64,000 nt of DNA from Planctomycetota bacterium (lineage in GTDB: Bacteria; Planctomycetota; UBA1135; GCA-002686595): positions 62,001-126,000 of the forward strand of contig JABACD010000004.1 in NCBI GenBank assembly GCA_014237855.1, written 5' to 3'. The position numbers and the translations under genes were made by a program. The notes under the pieces were generated by a model. It was not told the origin of the DNA, searched no databases, and saw nothing but the letters and a program-made list of their open reading frames with translations. This document shows, piece after piece, positions 44,080 to 50,876 of this stretch (position 1 is the stretch's first letter; every line of letters starts with the position of its first letter).

Positions 44080-44972
44080 TGCAGGCGAGACGTGAGTGGC
44101 TTCGGGGTGCGATGGAGTCCAGGGTGAATCCGAAGGCGCTGGCCTGGTACGAAGAGGCCGCAGCCGAGATCAAGGTTGGGGTGGATGACTCGCGCTTCGC
44201 CAACCTGATCTCGATGGCCAGTCGTCACGCGAGACGCAGGAAGGCGGAGATTGACGAGGTCGAGGTCGCCAGAGCCCGCGAGCTTCTTCCTGGCTGGAAC
44301 CCCGAGAACTGGTCCCTGCTGGACCTCCTCCGGGTTGGCCTGATCCTCAGCCGTCCGGACCTGGAAGAAGCAGGCGCCGCGCCGTCAATCTGTGGGATGG
44401 CCAAGTACGCCGATGTCGGCGAGCTCTGCGCACTCTACAGGTCACTGCCCCTGCTGCCGCGGCCTGCTGATTATGTCTGGCAGGCAGGGGAAGGCTGCCG
44501 GAGCAACATGAACGAGGTCTTCCAGGCCATTGCCTGTGACAACCCCTTCCCTGTCAGTCATTTCGATGATGTGGCCTGGAGGGCCCTGGTCGTGAAGGCG
44601 ATCTTCATCGATGCGCCCCTCTGGCGGGTCCATGGGATCGACCAGCGCCACAGCGATGACCTGGCACACGTGGCCCTGGACCTGGCCGATGAGCGTCGCA
44701 GCGCAGGGCGAGCCGTGCAACCCCAGCTGTGGTTGTCCCTTGGAGCGCGCGGCGGTGAGCGGGCCATTGCCTCACTTGAACACGAGATGTCGGCCCCTGA
44801 ACCACAGGGGCGCCAGGGTGCAGTGCTCGGGCTGGCGCGTGCTGGACAGTTGGATCAACTTGCTGCGCTGCGCTCCAAGGAGCATGATGCAGCGGTGGTC
44901 CAGACGATTGATCGAGCCCTGGCAGGCCAATTCTCTCAGGACGAGTACCGCACCCTTCATCCCGACCAGTAG
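44076..44972 (+). CDS. eboA: EboA-domain protein
   Basis: A 298-residue protein recognised as EboA by the central blocks Y-A-D-V-G-E-L-x-A-L-Y-x-(S/A)-L-P-L-L-P, E-G-(C/V)-R-S-N-M-(N/T)-x-V-F-x-A-I-A, D-N-P-(F/Y)-P and the K-A-(I/L)-F-I-x-(A/S)-P-L-(W/Y)-R-V-x-G-(I/L)-D-(Q/R)-R stretch. The fold is all-helical and the biochemical role is unknown; it is encoded in the ebo cluster linked to metabolite trafficking. It starts inside the stop codon of the upstream cyclase-repeat gene and is followed 11 bases later by eboB. The ATG pair at 44076/44079 gives two possible starts. Confidence 0.88.
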   Translation: MMQARREWLRGAMESRVNPKALAWYEEAAAEIKVGVDDSRFANLISMASRHARRRKAEIDEVEVARARELLPGWNPENWSLLDLLRVGLILSRPDLEEAGAAPSICGMAKYADVGELCALYRSLPLLPRPADYVWQAGEGCRSNMNEVFQAIACDNPFPVSHFDDVAWRALVVKAIFIDAPLWRVHGIDQRHSDDLAHVALDLADERRSAGRAVQPQLWLSLGARGGERAIASLEHEMSAPEPQGRQGAVLGLARAGQLDQLAALRSKEHDAAVVQTIDRALAGQFSQDEYRTLHPDQ

Positions 44973-44983
44973 TCTTCCATTCA

Positions 44984-45874
44984 ATGCGATTCTTCGATCC
45001 CCATATCCATCTCACCAGCCGCACCACGGACGATCTACAGGCGATGGCCGCCGCAGGTATCCGTGCCGTGATCGAGCCAGCATTCTGGGTGGGCCAGCCG
45101 CGGACCCAGGTCGGATCCTATGTGGATTACTTTGCCAGCCTGACTGGCTGGGAGCGATTCCGTGCCGGTCAGTTTGGGATAGCCCATTACTGCGCAATTG
45201 GCCTGAATTCCAAGGAGGCCAATGATCGTGAGCTGGCCAAAGAGGTGCTGGAGCTGGTGCCGCGCTACGCCTTCAAGGAAGGGGTGGTGGCCATTGGGGA
45301 GATCGGCTTCGATGAGATCACAGATGCCGAGGAGTACGCCTATCGCTGGCAATTGGAGTTCGCCGTGGAGAACGACATGGTGGTCATGGTGCACTCTCCT
45401 CACCGGGACAAGAAGCGTGGAATCGTCCGTTCGATCGAGATCGCTCAGGAGTGTGGCCTCGCGATGGAGAAGTTGATCATCGACCACAACAACGAGGAGA
45501 CGGTCGAGGATACCTTGCAGTCAGGCGCCTGGGCCGCCTTCACCATCTATCCCGATACCAAGATGGACTCGGAGCGAATGGTGGCGATGGTGGAGAAGTA
45601 TGGCTCTGAACGAATCATCGTCGATTCTTCTGCAGACTGGGGCATCAGCAATCCGCTCTCGGTGCCGCAGACTGCTGCGCTCATGCGTGAGCGAGGCATC
45701 TCTGATGAGGCGATCCATCTGACCACCTGGCAGAACGCGTTGGACGCCTACGGCCAGTCAGGCCAGATTGACACCGACGCTCTCCTGGGTGATGCAGAGA
45801 TCGACCAGCGCAAGACCTTCCTGGACAACTCGGTCCTACGCGGTCAGCCGCCCCGGGTGGGGGCCAAGAGCTGA
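44984..45874 (+). CDS. eboB: EboB, TatD-family metal-dependent hydrolase
   Basis: A 296-residue TIM-barrel hydrolase. The TatD metal ligands are present: His7-x-His9 (DPHIH), Glu near 106 (GEIGFDE), His near 136 (VHSPH), His in IDHNNEE and Asp in VDSSADWG. Its position right after eboA identifies it as the TatD-like EboB of the ebo cluster and not a DNase TatD. The substrate is unknown. TAGTCT lies 8 nt before the ATG, overlapping the eboA stop codon. No eboC (UbiA prenyltransferase), eboD or eboF follows; the next gene is on the other strand. Confidence 0.87.
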   Translation: MRFFDPHIHLTSRTTDDLQAMAAAGIRAVIEPAFWVGQPRTQVGSYVDYFASLTGWERFRAGQFGIAHYCAIGLNSKEANDRELAKEVLELVPRYAFKEGVVAIGEIGFDEITDAEEYAYRWQLEFAVENDMVVMVHSPHRDKKRGIVRSIEIAQECGLAMEKLIIDHNNEETVEDTLQSGAWAAFTIYPDTKMDSERMVAMVEKYGSERIIVDSSADWGISNPLSVPQTAALMRERGISDEAIHLTTWQNALDAYGQSGQIDTDALLGDAEIDQRKTFLDNSVLRGQPPRVGAKS

Positions 45875-45884
45875 GGGCCAGACC

Positions 45885-46730
45885 TCACTCCTCCCGGAAG
45901 CTCCGCACGATGCTCTTCAAGCGTGCGCCGAGTCCCAGCACATGAAAGGGCAGGTCACGTACTGCGTAGAGGTCGAATCCGCCCTTCACCGGGTCTCCAT
46001 GGGAGGCCTGGGAGAGGAGTCGGTCAATCGTGATTGGGTAGGGTGCCGCCGTGGCCTTGCCGAGAGTGAAGCCCTGATCGCTGAGCAGCTCGAGTAGCTG
46101 TCGGGGTTCACAGCCACGAAGTGCATAAGGCCAGAACTCCAGGAGTAGCGCCAGTTGCGGGCTGGTCTCGAGTAGCCTGCGTGCTCCCTCGAGCGCGAAC
46201 CATTCGGATCCCTGGGTGTCGATCTTCAGGACACGCACCGGGCCTGTGACGTGATCGTCCACGCGCTCCACACGGATCTCCAGCTGGTCTGCGGCCTGCA
46301 TGTCTCCAGGAAGCTCTGCCTCCTGGTCGAGAACCCGATTATCACCATGGTTTTGTGAGGCCAGGGCCATGCGTGAGCTTCCGGCCTCGGCACCCGCCGC
46401 AAAGCGGTGGAGTACCCCATGGCCTCCCCGCGAGCCAGCGATGGAGTTGGCGCGTTGAATGTTGCGCTCGGCGACATCGGCGATGAATGGAACCGGCTCG
46501 AAGGCGTGAACCTCGGCGCCAGCCAGAATTGCCTGAACCGCAAACCAGCCAATATTGGCTCCGAGGTCGACCACTCGACATCCACGCTCCACGTGGGCGA
46601 GGAAGAGCGCCGTCTCGTGATCCTCCCAGGAGCCCTGCTCGATGGCCGGGCCGATGATCGTGTCATCGGCCAGGATCTCGAAGTCCATTCCGAGCCCAGG
46701 GACCTTTACCGTCTTTGTCTTGCTGTCCAT
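45885..46730 (-). CDS. FkbM-family methyltransferase
   Basis: A 281-residue SAM-dependent methyltransferase. The SAM-binding motif I is V-V-D-L-G-A-N-I-G-W-F, followed by E-V-H-A-F-E-P-V-P; the FkbM-specific K-I-D-x-Q-G-(S/Y)-E block is KIDTQGSEWFALEGA. Members O-methylate sugars or polyketides, often in glycan clusters. ATG 46730 is chosen because the frame further upstream would overlap the divergent PTPS gene. Convergent with eboB, 10 bases apart. Confidence 0.86.
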   Translation of the reverse strand: MDSKTKTVKVPGLGMDFEILADDTIIGPAIEQGSWEDHETALFLAHVERGCRVVDLGANIGWFAVQAILAGAEVHAFEPVPFIADVAERNIQRANSIAGSRGGHGVLHRFAAGAEAGSSRMALASQNHGDNRVLDQEAELPGDMQAADQLEIRVERVDDHVTGPVRVLKIDTQGSEWFALEGARRLLETSPQLALLLEFWPYALRGCEPRQLLELLSDQGFTLGKATAAPYPITIDRLLSQASHGDPVKGGFDLYAVRDLPFHVLGLGARLKSIVRSFREE

Positions 46731-46805
46731 GCCTCGTGAGAGGGTACGCCCGACCCGGGGCAGGGTAAACCGATGCCGGGGGTTTCCGTCCCAGGGAAGC
46801 AAGGC

Positions 46806-46811
46806 TAGATT
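46806..46811 (+). promoter_or_regulatory. Putative -10 hexamer (TAGATT) of the PTPS-family gene
   Basis: TAGATT matches 4/6 of TATAAT and ends 7 nt before ATG 46819. Another instance of the very short spacing seen across this window. Confidence 0.3.
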
Positions 46812-46818
46812 CCTCGCC

Positions 46819-47316
46819 ATGGAACGCTGGTCGATTGAGCTGGAAAAGGAGTCCTTCAAGTTCTCCGCCGCCCACTTCCTCATCTTTCCGGATGGGAGTG
46901 CAGAGCGTCTGCACGGGCACAACTACCGGGTGTTCCTGGAGGTCAGAGCTGAACTATCCCCGTTCGGACTGGTGATCGACTTCCAGAAGATAAAGCCCGT
47001 CGTGCGAGAGTTGCTAGGTGGGCTCAATGAGCACCTGCTACTCCCAGGTGAACATCATGAGCTGCAGATCAATGGGGCTCCTTCGGACTCGGTGGAGGTC
47101 CTCTACCGGGAGCGGCGTTACTTGATCCCTGCTGAGGACGTGATTGTTCTGCCTGTGAACAACACCAGCACGGAGAACCTTGCTTGCTGGATTGGGCGCC
47201 GCCTGCTGGACATCTTGCCGCGAGAGTTTCCCGATGTGACTGTTCAGGAGCTACGGCTGGCTGTTGAGGAGACCGCGGGGCAGCGCGGTGTCTACCACTA
47301 CGAGCTCGAAGGCTAG
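46819..47316 (+). CDS. 6-pyruvoyl-tetrahydropterin synthase / QueD family protein
   Basis: A 165-residue protein with the family zinc-binding histidines in F-S-A-A-H and L-H-G-H-N-Y, the V-I-D-F substrate region and the E-(E)-T-A-G-Q C-terminus. The usual active-site Cys, located a few residues before H-G-H in QueD and PTPS, is missing (the sequence there is DGSAERLHGHN). It is therefore uncertain whether it makes 6-carboxytetrahydropterin for queuosine, another pterin, or has a different activity. No queC, queE or queF is nearby. The start at ATG 46819 agrees with family length; the longer frame overlaps the divergent FkbM gene. Confidence 0.85.
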   Translation: MERWSIELEKESFKFSAAHFLIFPDGSAERLHGHNYRVFLEVRAELSPFGLVIDFQKIKPVVRELLGGLNEHLLLPGEHHELQINGAPSDSVEVLYRERRYLIPAEDVIVLPVNNTSTENLACWIGRRLLDILPREFPDVTVQELRLAVEETAGQRGVYHYELEG

Positions 47317-47341
47317 GGGCGGAGAACGCCGCTCAGGGCTT

Positions 47342-47659
47342 CTACATGGAGACTCGCTTGCCCAGCTCGTAGGTACCGCTGCGTTCGGGATCAGGACTGC
47401 CGTCGGGCGTGTTCCAGATCCACTGGCCGACCATCTTGCCCTCCTCGAAGCGTCCCTCGGCTCGGAGTGTGCCGTCGGGATACCAGCGGGTGGTGTTCCC
47501 GTGGCGCCTGCCCTTCACGAAGTGCGTTCGCTCTTTTTCCTGACCGTTTCCATAGTGGCTCAGGTGAGCATCATCAGCCAGGGCGGCCCGGTCAAATGCG
47601 AGGCCCAGGGCAGCGGCGAGGCCGATCAGGCCCAGGGTAAGTGTGATGAGTCGAAGCAT
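47342..47659 (-). CDS. Exported MORN-repeat-like protein
   Basis: A 105-residue protein with a signal peptide (about 1-28), then two to three MORN/YwqK-like motifs of the pattern Y-x-N-G-x-x-(x)-x-(F/Y)-x-x-G-x-x-x-G-x-x-x-x-W-Y-x-D-G. Such repeats occur in membrane-associated and YwqK antitoxin-like proteins; no partner is evident. It lies 30 bases downstream of the HExxH lipoprotein gene on the same strand and may share its transcript. Confidence 0.7.
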   Translation of the reverse strand: MLRLITLTLGLIGLAAALGLAFDRAALADDAHLSHYGNGQEKERTHFVKGRRHGNTTRWYPDGTLRAEGRFEEGKMVGQWIWNTPDGSPDPERSGTYELGKRVSM

Positions 47660-47689
47660 GGCGCAGTGATCTACTACTGCTCAGGCGCT

Positions 47690-48808
47690 TTATTCCTGAA
47701 ATCGTGGAGAATCTGCTCTGGCGAAGGCTTCTTGTCTGACCTCCAGGCGGAGGTCGAGGGTGGAGTCGGTGCCGGTGACCCTGACACTGGCGGCAACCGT
47801 TGCTCGGTCCGTGTGAGTGACGTAGACCGCGGCCCTGGGGCCAAAGACCCGGCCGGCTGAGTCCTCGAGGAGTTCGGGGTACAGATTGACCAGGGTCTGG
47901 AGCTCCTCGGGCCCAAAGGCGGCCCTGAGGGCGGTTCGCCAGGTCTTGCCGGCTCCACTACTCTCCATGCCCCCGGCTTCCATCAGCCAGGGGGCGGGGA
48001 TCTCCGCCAGTCCCTGCCGCGCGGCTTCCAGGCACAGGTCGTGGAGACCTTCGAAGCCCACGCGGGCCACGATGCGGTCAACCAGCAGGTAGCTCAGTCC
48101 ATAGAGCGCCTTCTTGTCATTGACCGGCAGGTCCGTGGTGGAGAGTCCTGCTGGGATGGTGAAGACGTCCTGGGGATCAAAGTCTGGGCTGACTTCGCCC
48201 TGGAGACGCATCCGGGTCATGCAGCCGATCTGAACCTTCCCGGCTCCAGCCTCGGCTGGCAGGAATAGCTCGATTTCCAGCTCGAGACCACCGGTGGCAA
48301 AGGCCGCTGCAGAGAGTCGGCCTGTACGCATCCCCGTGGAATTGTCCGGGCACAGCAAGACGGAGACGACGTCGCAGAGGCCTTCCTCAATGGTTCCGGG
48401 GAGGACTTCCCAGCTCGGACCAAGTGAGGAGTGCACGAGCTCGTGAGCCAGGGTACGGGCCAGACTCTGGGCATCATTGCGGAGGTGGATGCGGCCATGG
48501 TTCTCCGACCAGAACCCGTCGGCTTCCTGATAGGTCGCCCCTGAGAAGAGGTAGAGCTGCGGCTGTGACTGAATCCAAACTTCCCGGGCACGGCAGTTTG
48601 AGTCGGGCAGTTGCTCGGTGACGAGCGGGTGCAGCTGGTCGAAGAGCTGGGCCACCTCACGAGCACGAAGGACGTCGTCAGCTCGAACCAGCGCGCCGTC
48701 TCCCTCATGAAAGGCTGCCGGGGGCGTGGCCTGGCAGGCTGACAGCGCCAGGGCCAGGAGGCCAGTAGCGAGGGGGGCAGGGGTGATCGGGGGGGTAGAT
48801 TGCTTCAA
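47690..48808 (-). CDS. Putative metallopeptidase lipoprotein with HExxH motif
   Basis: A 372-residue lipoprotein (lipobox LSAC, Cys25). Residues 122-126 read HELVH, a zinc-peptidase HExxH, and 15-16 residues later Glu141-Glu142 (IEEGLCD) offer the third ligand, a gluzincin-like arrangement. No family could be assigned beyond this. The start TTG 48808 is unusual but no ATG or GTG is closer to the signal peptide. The start codon lies between the arms of a GATCGGGGG inverted repeat. Proteolytic activity is inferred from the motif only. Confidence 0.65.
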   Translation of the reverse strand: MKQSTPPITPAPLATGLLALALSACQATPPAAFHEGDGALVRADDVLRAREVAQLFDQLHPLVTEQLPDSNCRAREVWIQSQPQLYLFSGATYQEADGFWSENHGRIHLRNDAQSLARTLAHELVHSSLGPSWEVLPGTIEEGLCDVVSVLLCPDNSTGMRTGRLSAAAFATGGLELEIELFLPAEAGAGKVQIGCMTRMRLQGEVSPDFDPQDVFTIPAGLSTTDLPVNDKKALYGLSYLLVDRIVARVGFEGLHDLCLEAARQGLAEIPAPWLMEAGGMESSGAGKTWRTALRAAFGPEELQTLVNLYPELLEDSAGRVFGPRAAVYVTHTDRATVAASVRVTGTDSTLDLRLEVRQEAFARADSPRFQE

Positions 48809-48865
48809 TGGGGGCAGGCTCCAATGAAACCTACCCCCGATCTGAGAGTGGGGTCGGATCGGGGG
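48785..48865. promoter_or_regulatory. GATCGGGGG repeats around the metallopeptidase start
   Basis: GATCGGGGGGGTAG (48785-48798) faces CTACCCCCGATC (48831-48842), an inverted repeat with a 32-nt spacer that contains the TTG start. A third GATCGGGGG lies at 48857-48865. This could be an operator or an RNA hairpin hiding the start. Confidence 0.35.
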
Positions 48866-48936
48866 TGTTCAGCCGATCCAGGCCGACAGCTGGCCCCACG
48901 TGGACACCAGGGAGGTCCGGCGGGTAGCAGTCCTGG

Positions 48937-49614
48937 CTAGCGGGCCTCGAGAACCCCAGAGCTCTCGCTCGTGGCTCCAAGCTCCAGGACCCTGGTGGGC
49001 AGAGCCTCGATCGTCCTGCCAGCTGCACCGTGGTAGCCCAGGAATCGAGCCCTCGTGCGCTGAGACGCTTGCGCGTGACCGAGCTCAGGTACACCCGCTC
49101 CGGGGCTCGCTCCAAGCAGCGGCTGTACATCGATGTCGAGGATGTAGTCGGCGTCTCCAATCCATGAGTTGATCACGATGTGAAACTCGCCAACGCCGCC
49201 CAGGTTGAAGACGCCAACCTCCGGGTGGTTGTCGGTCTCGAAGGCCTCCACCACCTCATTGATGGAAGGAAGATAGATGGCGAAGTCGAGGTCCGTTCCT
49301 GGCGTGTACTCGGTCAGTGTGATGTGGACGGAGACGGGCTCGGTGGCGTAGAGCGCAAAGCCGTCGTACATGTCGGTGCAGCAGGAGTACGCGCCATCGC
49401 AGCACTCCTGGATGTGTCCTTCGATGGCGATGTGGTCACCGGCTCGGATCTGGCCCAGGTAGTCTGCGGACTCGACATTGTCGTTGGGCTCGATCTCGTA
49501 CAGCGGATTCGAACCGCTATTGATGGTCGGAGAGTCATGGCCGTGGCTGGCGCCACTGCATGCGGACAGCAGGGTCAGGACGGGGATCAGGACGTGAAGC
49601 TCATGGTTCGTCAT
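48937..49614 (-). CDS. Lipoprotein with PPC-like domain
   Basis: A 225-residue lipoprotein with lipobox LSAC (about Cys17). The region after the signal, beginning Y-E-I-E-P-N-D-N-x-x-S-A-D-Y-L-G, is the opening of a bacterial pre-peptidase C-terminal (PPC) domain, followed by beta-strands with several Asp/Glu. There is a Cys-rich insert (ECCDGAYSCC) at about 70-80, unusual for PPC domains and likely disulfide-bonded after export. The C-terminal 60 residues look disordered. ATG 49614 is used because it directly precedes the signal peptide. Confidence 0.68.
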   Translation of the reverse strand: MTNHELHVLIPVLTLLSACSGASHGHDSPTINSGSNPLYEIEPNDNVESADYLGQIRAGDHIAIEGHIQECCDGAYSCCTDMYDGFALYATEPVSVHITLTEYTPGTDLDFAIYLPSINEVVEAFETDNHPEVGVFNLGGVGEFHIVINSWIGDADYILDIDVQPLLGASPGAGVPELGHAQASQRTRARFLGYHGAAGRTIEALPTRVLELGATSESSGVLEAR

Positions 49615-49734
49615 GGTTGAAGCTCCGTTGCGGGAGGCTGGGCCGCGGATCGTTGCGGCTGGGGATCGTTGCCCGGCAGAGGCAATCTCCGTGCCAGGAG
49701 CCCTGACGCCCAGGAGAGGCCATGTTGTGCCCAT

Positions 49735-49765
49735 GGGGGGACAGCATTCCACAAAGTGTCCCCCC
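49735..49765 (-). terminator. Hairpin downstream of the GT9 gene
   Basis: GGGGGGACA (49735-49743) and TGTCCCCCC (49757-49765) form a perfect 9-bp stem with a 13-nt loop, 42 bases after the GT9 stop and before the PPC lipoprotein. There is no T-run on the minus strand. Confidence 0.45.
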
Positions 49766-49807
49766 CCGGAGTCACGTGCGAGGAGCCTCGAGCAGCTCTC
49801 CTCAGGC

Positions 49808-50788
49808 CTATTTCGCCTGCTCGAGGATACGAGCTAGCACGAGGTCCACGGTGATATCGGTCATGCACGGGTGACCATCGACGACACACTCCCGCTTGCG
49901 GCATGGAGAGCAGGTTGCGGGCTTGAAGAGCACCGAGTCCTGGCGCTCGAAGGGGCCGGTTCGTCCAGGATCAGCTGCGCCAAAGAGCGCCACCAGCGGG
50001 GTGCCCATGGCCACGGCCATGTGCAGCGGGCCGGTGTCGCAGGCGACGAAGACCTGACTGGCTCCAATCAAGCCTGCACTCTCCTTCAGGGAGAGCTCTC
50101 CCACAGTATTGAGAACCCCGGGCGGAGCCTCGTCCTGGATCTTGCTGGCAGCCTCGCGGTCCTGGGGGCCGCCACAGAGGGCGATGCGCTGGGGGCCGAA
50201 GTGCTCAGCGAGTCTTCGCGTCAGCAAGCTCCAGTGCTTCAGGGGCCAGAGGTTGGCGGCCTTGCTCGCCCCGAGATTCAGACAGACGGCCGGTGGATGT
50301 TTGGTCCAGGGCTGGTGAGGAAGCCCCCAGGTTGGGTGGGTCGGAGGCAGCCCCAGGTGATCTGCGAATTCCAGGTACTGGGCTACCGTGACGCCGGGAG
50401 CGGGGTTGGGGGCGATACGTTCGCGGGTGAAGAGCCAGCTGAACTCCTTGCACCGGGCACGGTCGAAGCCCAGGCGTCGATCGGCTCCACTCAACCCGGT
50501 GATCAGTCCGCTCTTCAGGATCCGCTGGAGATCAATGACAAGGTCGAAGCGCTCGGAGCGTAGGTTTCGGAGGAAGCCGGGGACGCTGGAGCGCTGCTTC
50601 AGGTCAAGTAACAGGAATTCGTCGACCGCCTCGTGCCCCTCGACGAGCCCGTGGGCCAGGGGGGCAATCACCCAGGAGATTCGGGCTTGGGGCCATCCCA
50701 GGCGCATGCGGTTCACCAGCGGAAGGCTATTGACCACGTCTCCGATGGCTCCGAGCTTGATCAGGCAGATCTTGGAGGGAGGTGCCAT
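49808..50788 (-). CDS. Glycosyltransferase family 9 (heptosyltransferase-like)
   Basis: A 326-residue GT-B enzyme of the ADP-heptose:LPS heptosyltransferase family. Marks are the N-terminal L-I-K-L-(G/S)-A-I-G-D-V-V, L-x-L-x-x-R-(S/x)-S in the first Rossmann half, and the C-terminal C-D-T-G-P-L-H-M-A-V-A-(M/L)-G-T-P-x-V-A-L-F-G nucleotide-sugar site with the following D-P-G-R-T-G-P-F. It implies lipopolysaccharide-like glycan assembly. ATG 50788 is preceded by TAGACT at 8 nt on the minus strand. The gene is divergent from miaB with 88 bases between. Confidence 0.9.
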   Translation of the reverse strand: MAPPSKICLIKLGAIGDVVNSLPLVNRMRLGWPQARISWVIAPLAHGLVEGHEAVDEFLLLDLKQRSSVPGFLRNLRSERFDLVIDLQRILKSGLITGLSGADRRLGFDRARCKEFSWLFTRERIAPNPAPGVTVAQYLEFADHLGLPPTHPTWGLPHQPWTKHPPAVCLNLGASKAANLWPLKHWSLLTRRLAEHFGPQRIALCGGPQDREAASKIQDEAPPGVLNTVGELSLKESAGLIGASQVFVACDTGPLHMAVAMGTPLVALFGAADPGRTGPFERQDSVLFKPATCSPCRKRECVVDGHPCMTDITVDLVLARILEQAK

Positions 50789-50796
50789 GAGCCAGG

Positions 50797-50802
50797 AGTC
50801 TA
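50797..50802 (-). promoter_or_regulatory. Putative -10 hexamer (TAGACT) of GT9
   Basis: TAGACT (4/6 match to TATAAT) on the minus strand ends 8 nt before ATG 50788. Confidence 0.3.
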
Positions 50803-50876
50803 GCCCGTCCTCTCCTCCGCTTCCCGCCTCAGGACGCTTCTGGCAGAATACCGCCCCCTTCCGGGCACAAAATTCG

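Noticed and set aside
50388-50876. N-terminal extension of MiaB by 163 residues
   Set aside because: It overlaps GT9 on the other strand and has no MiaB similarity; the UPF0004 domain starts just after ATG 50877.
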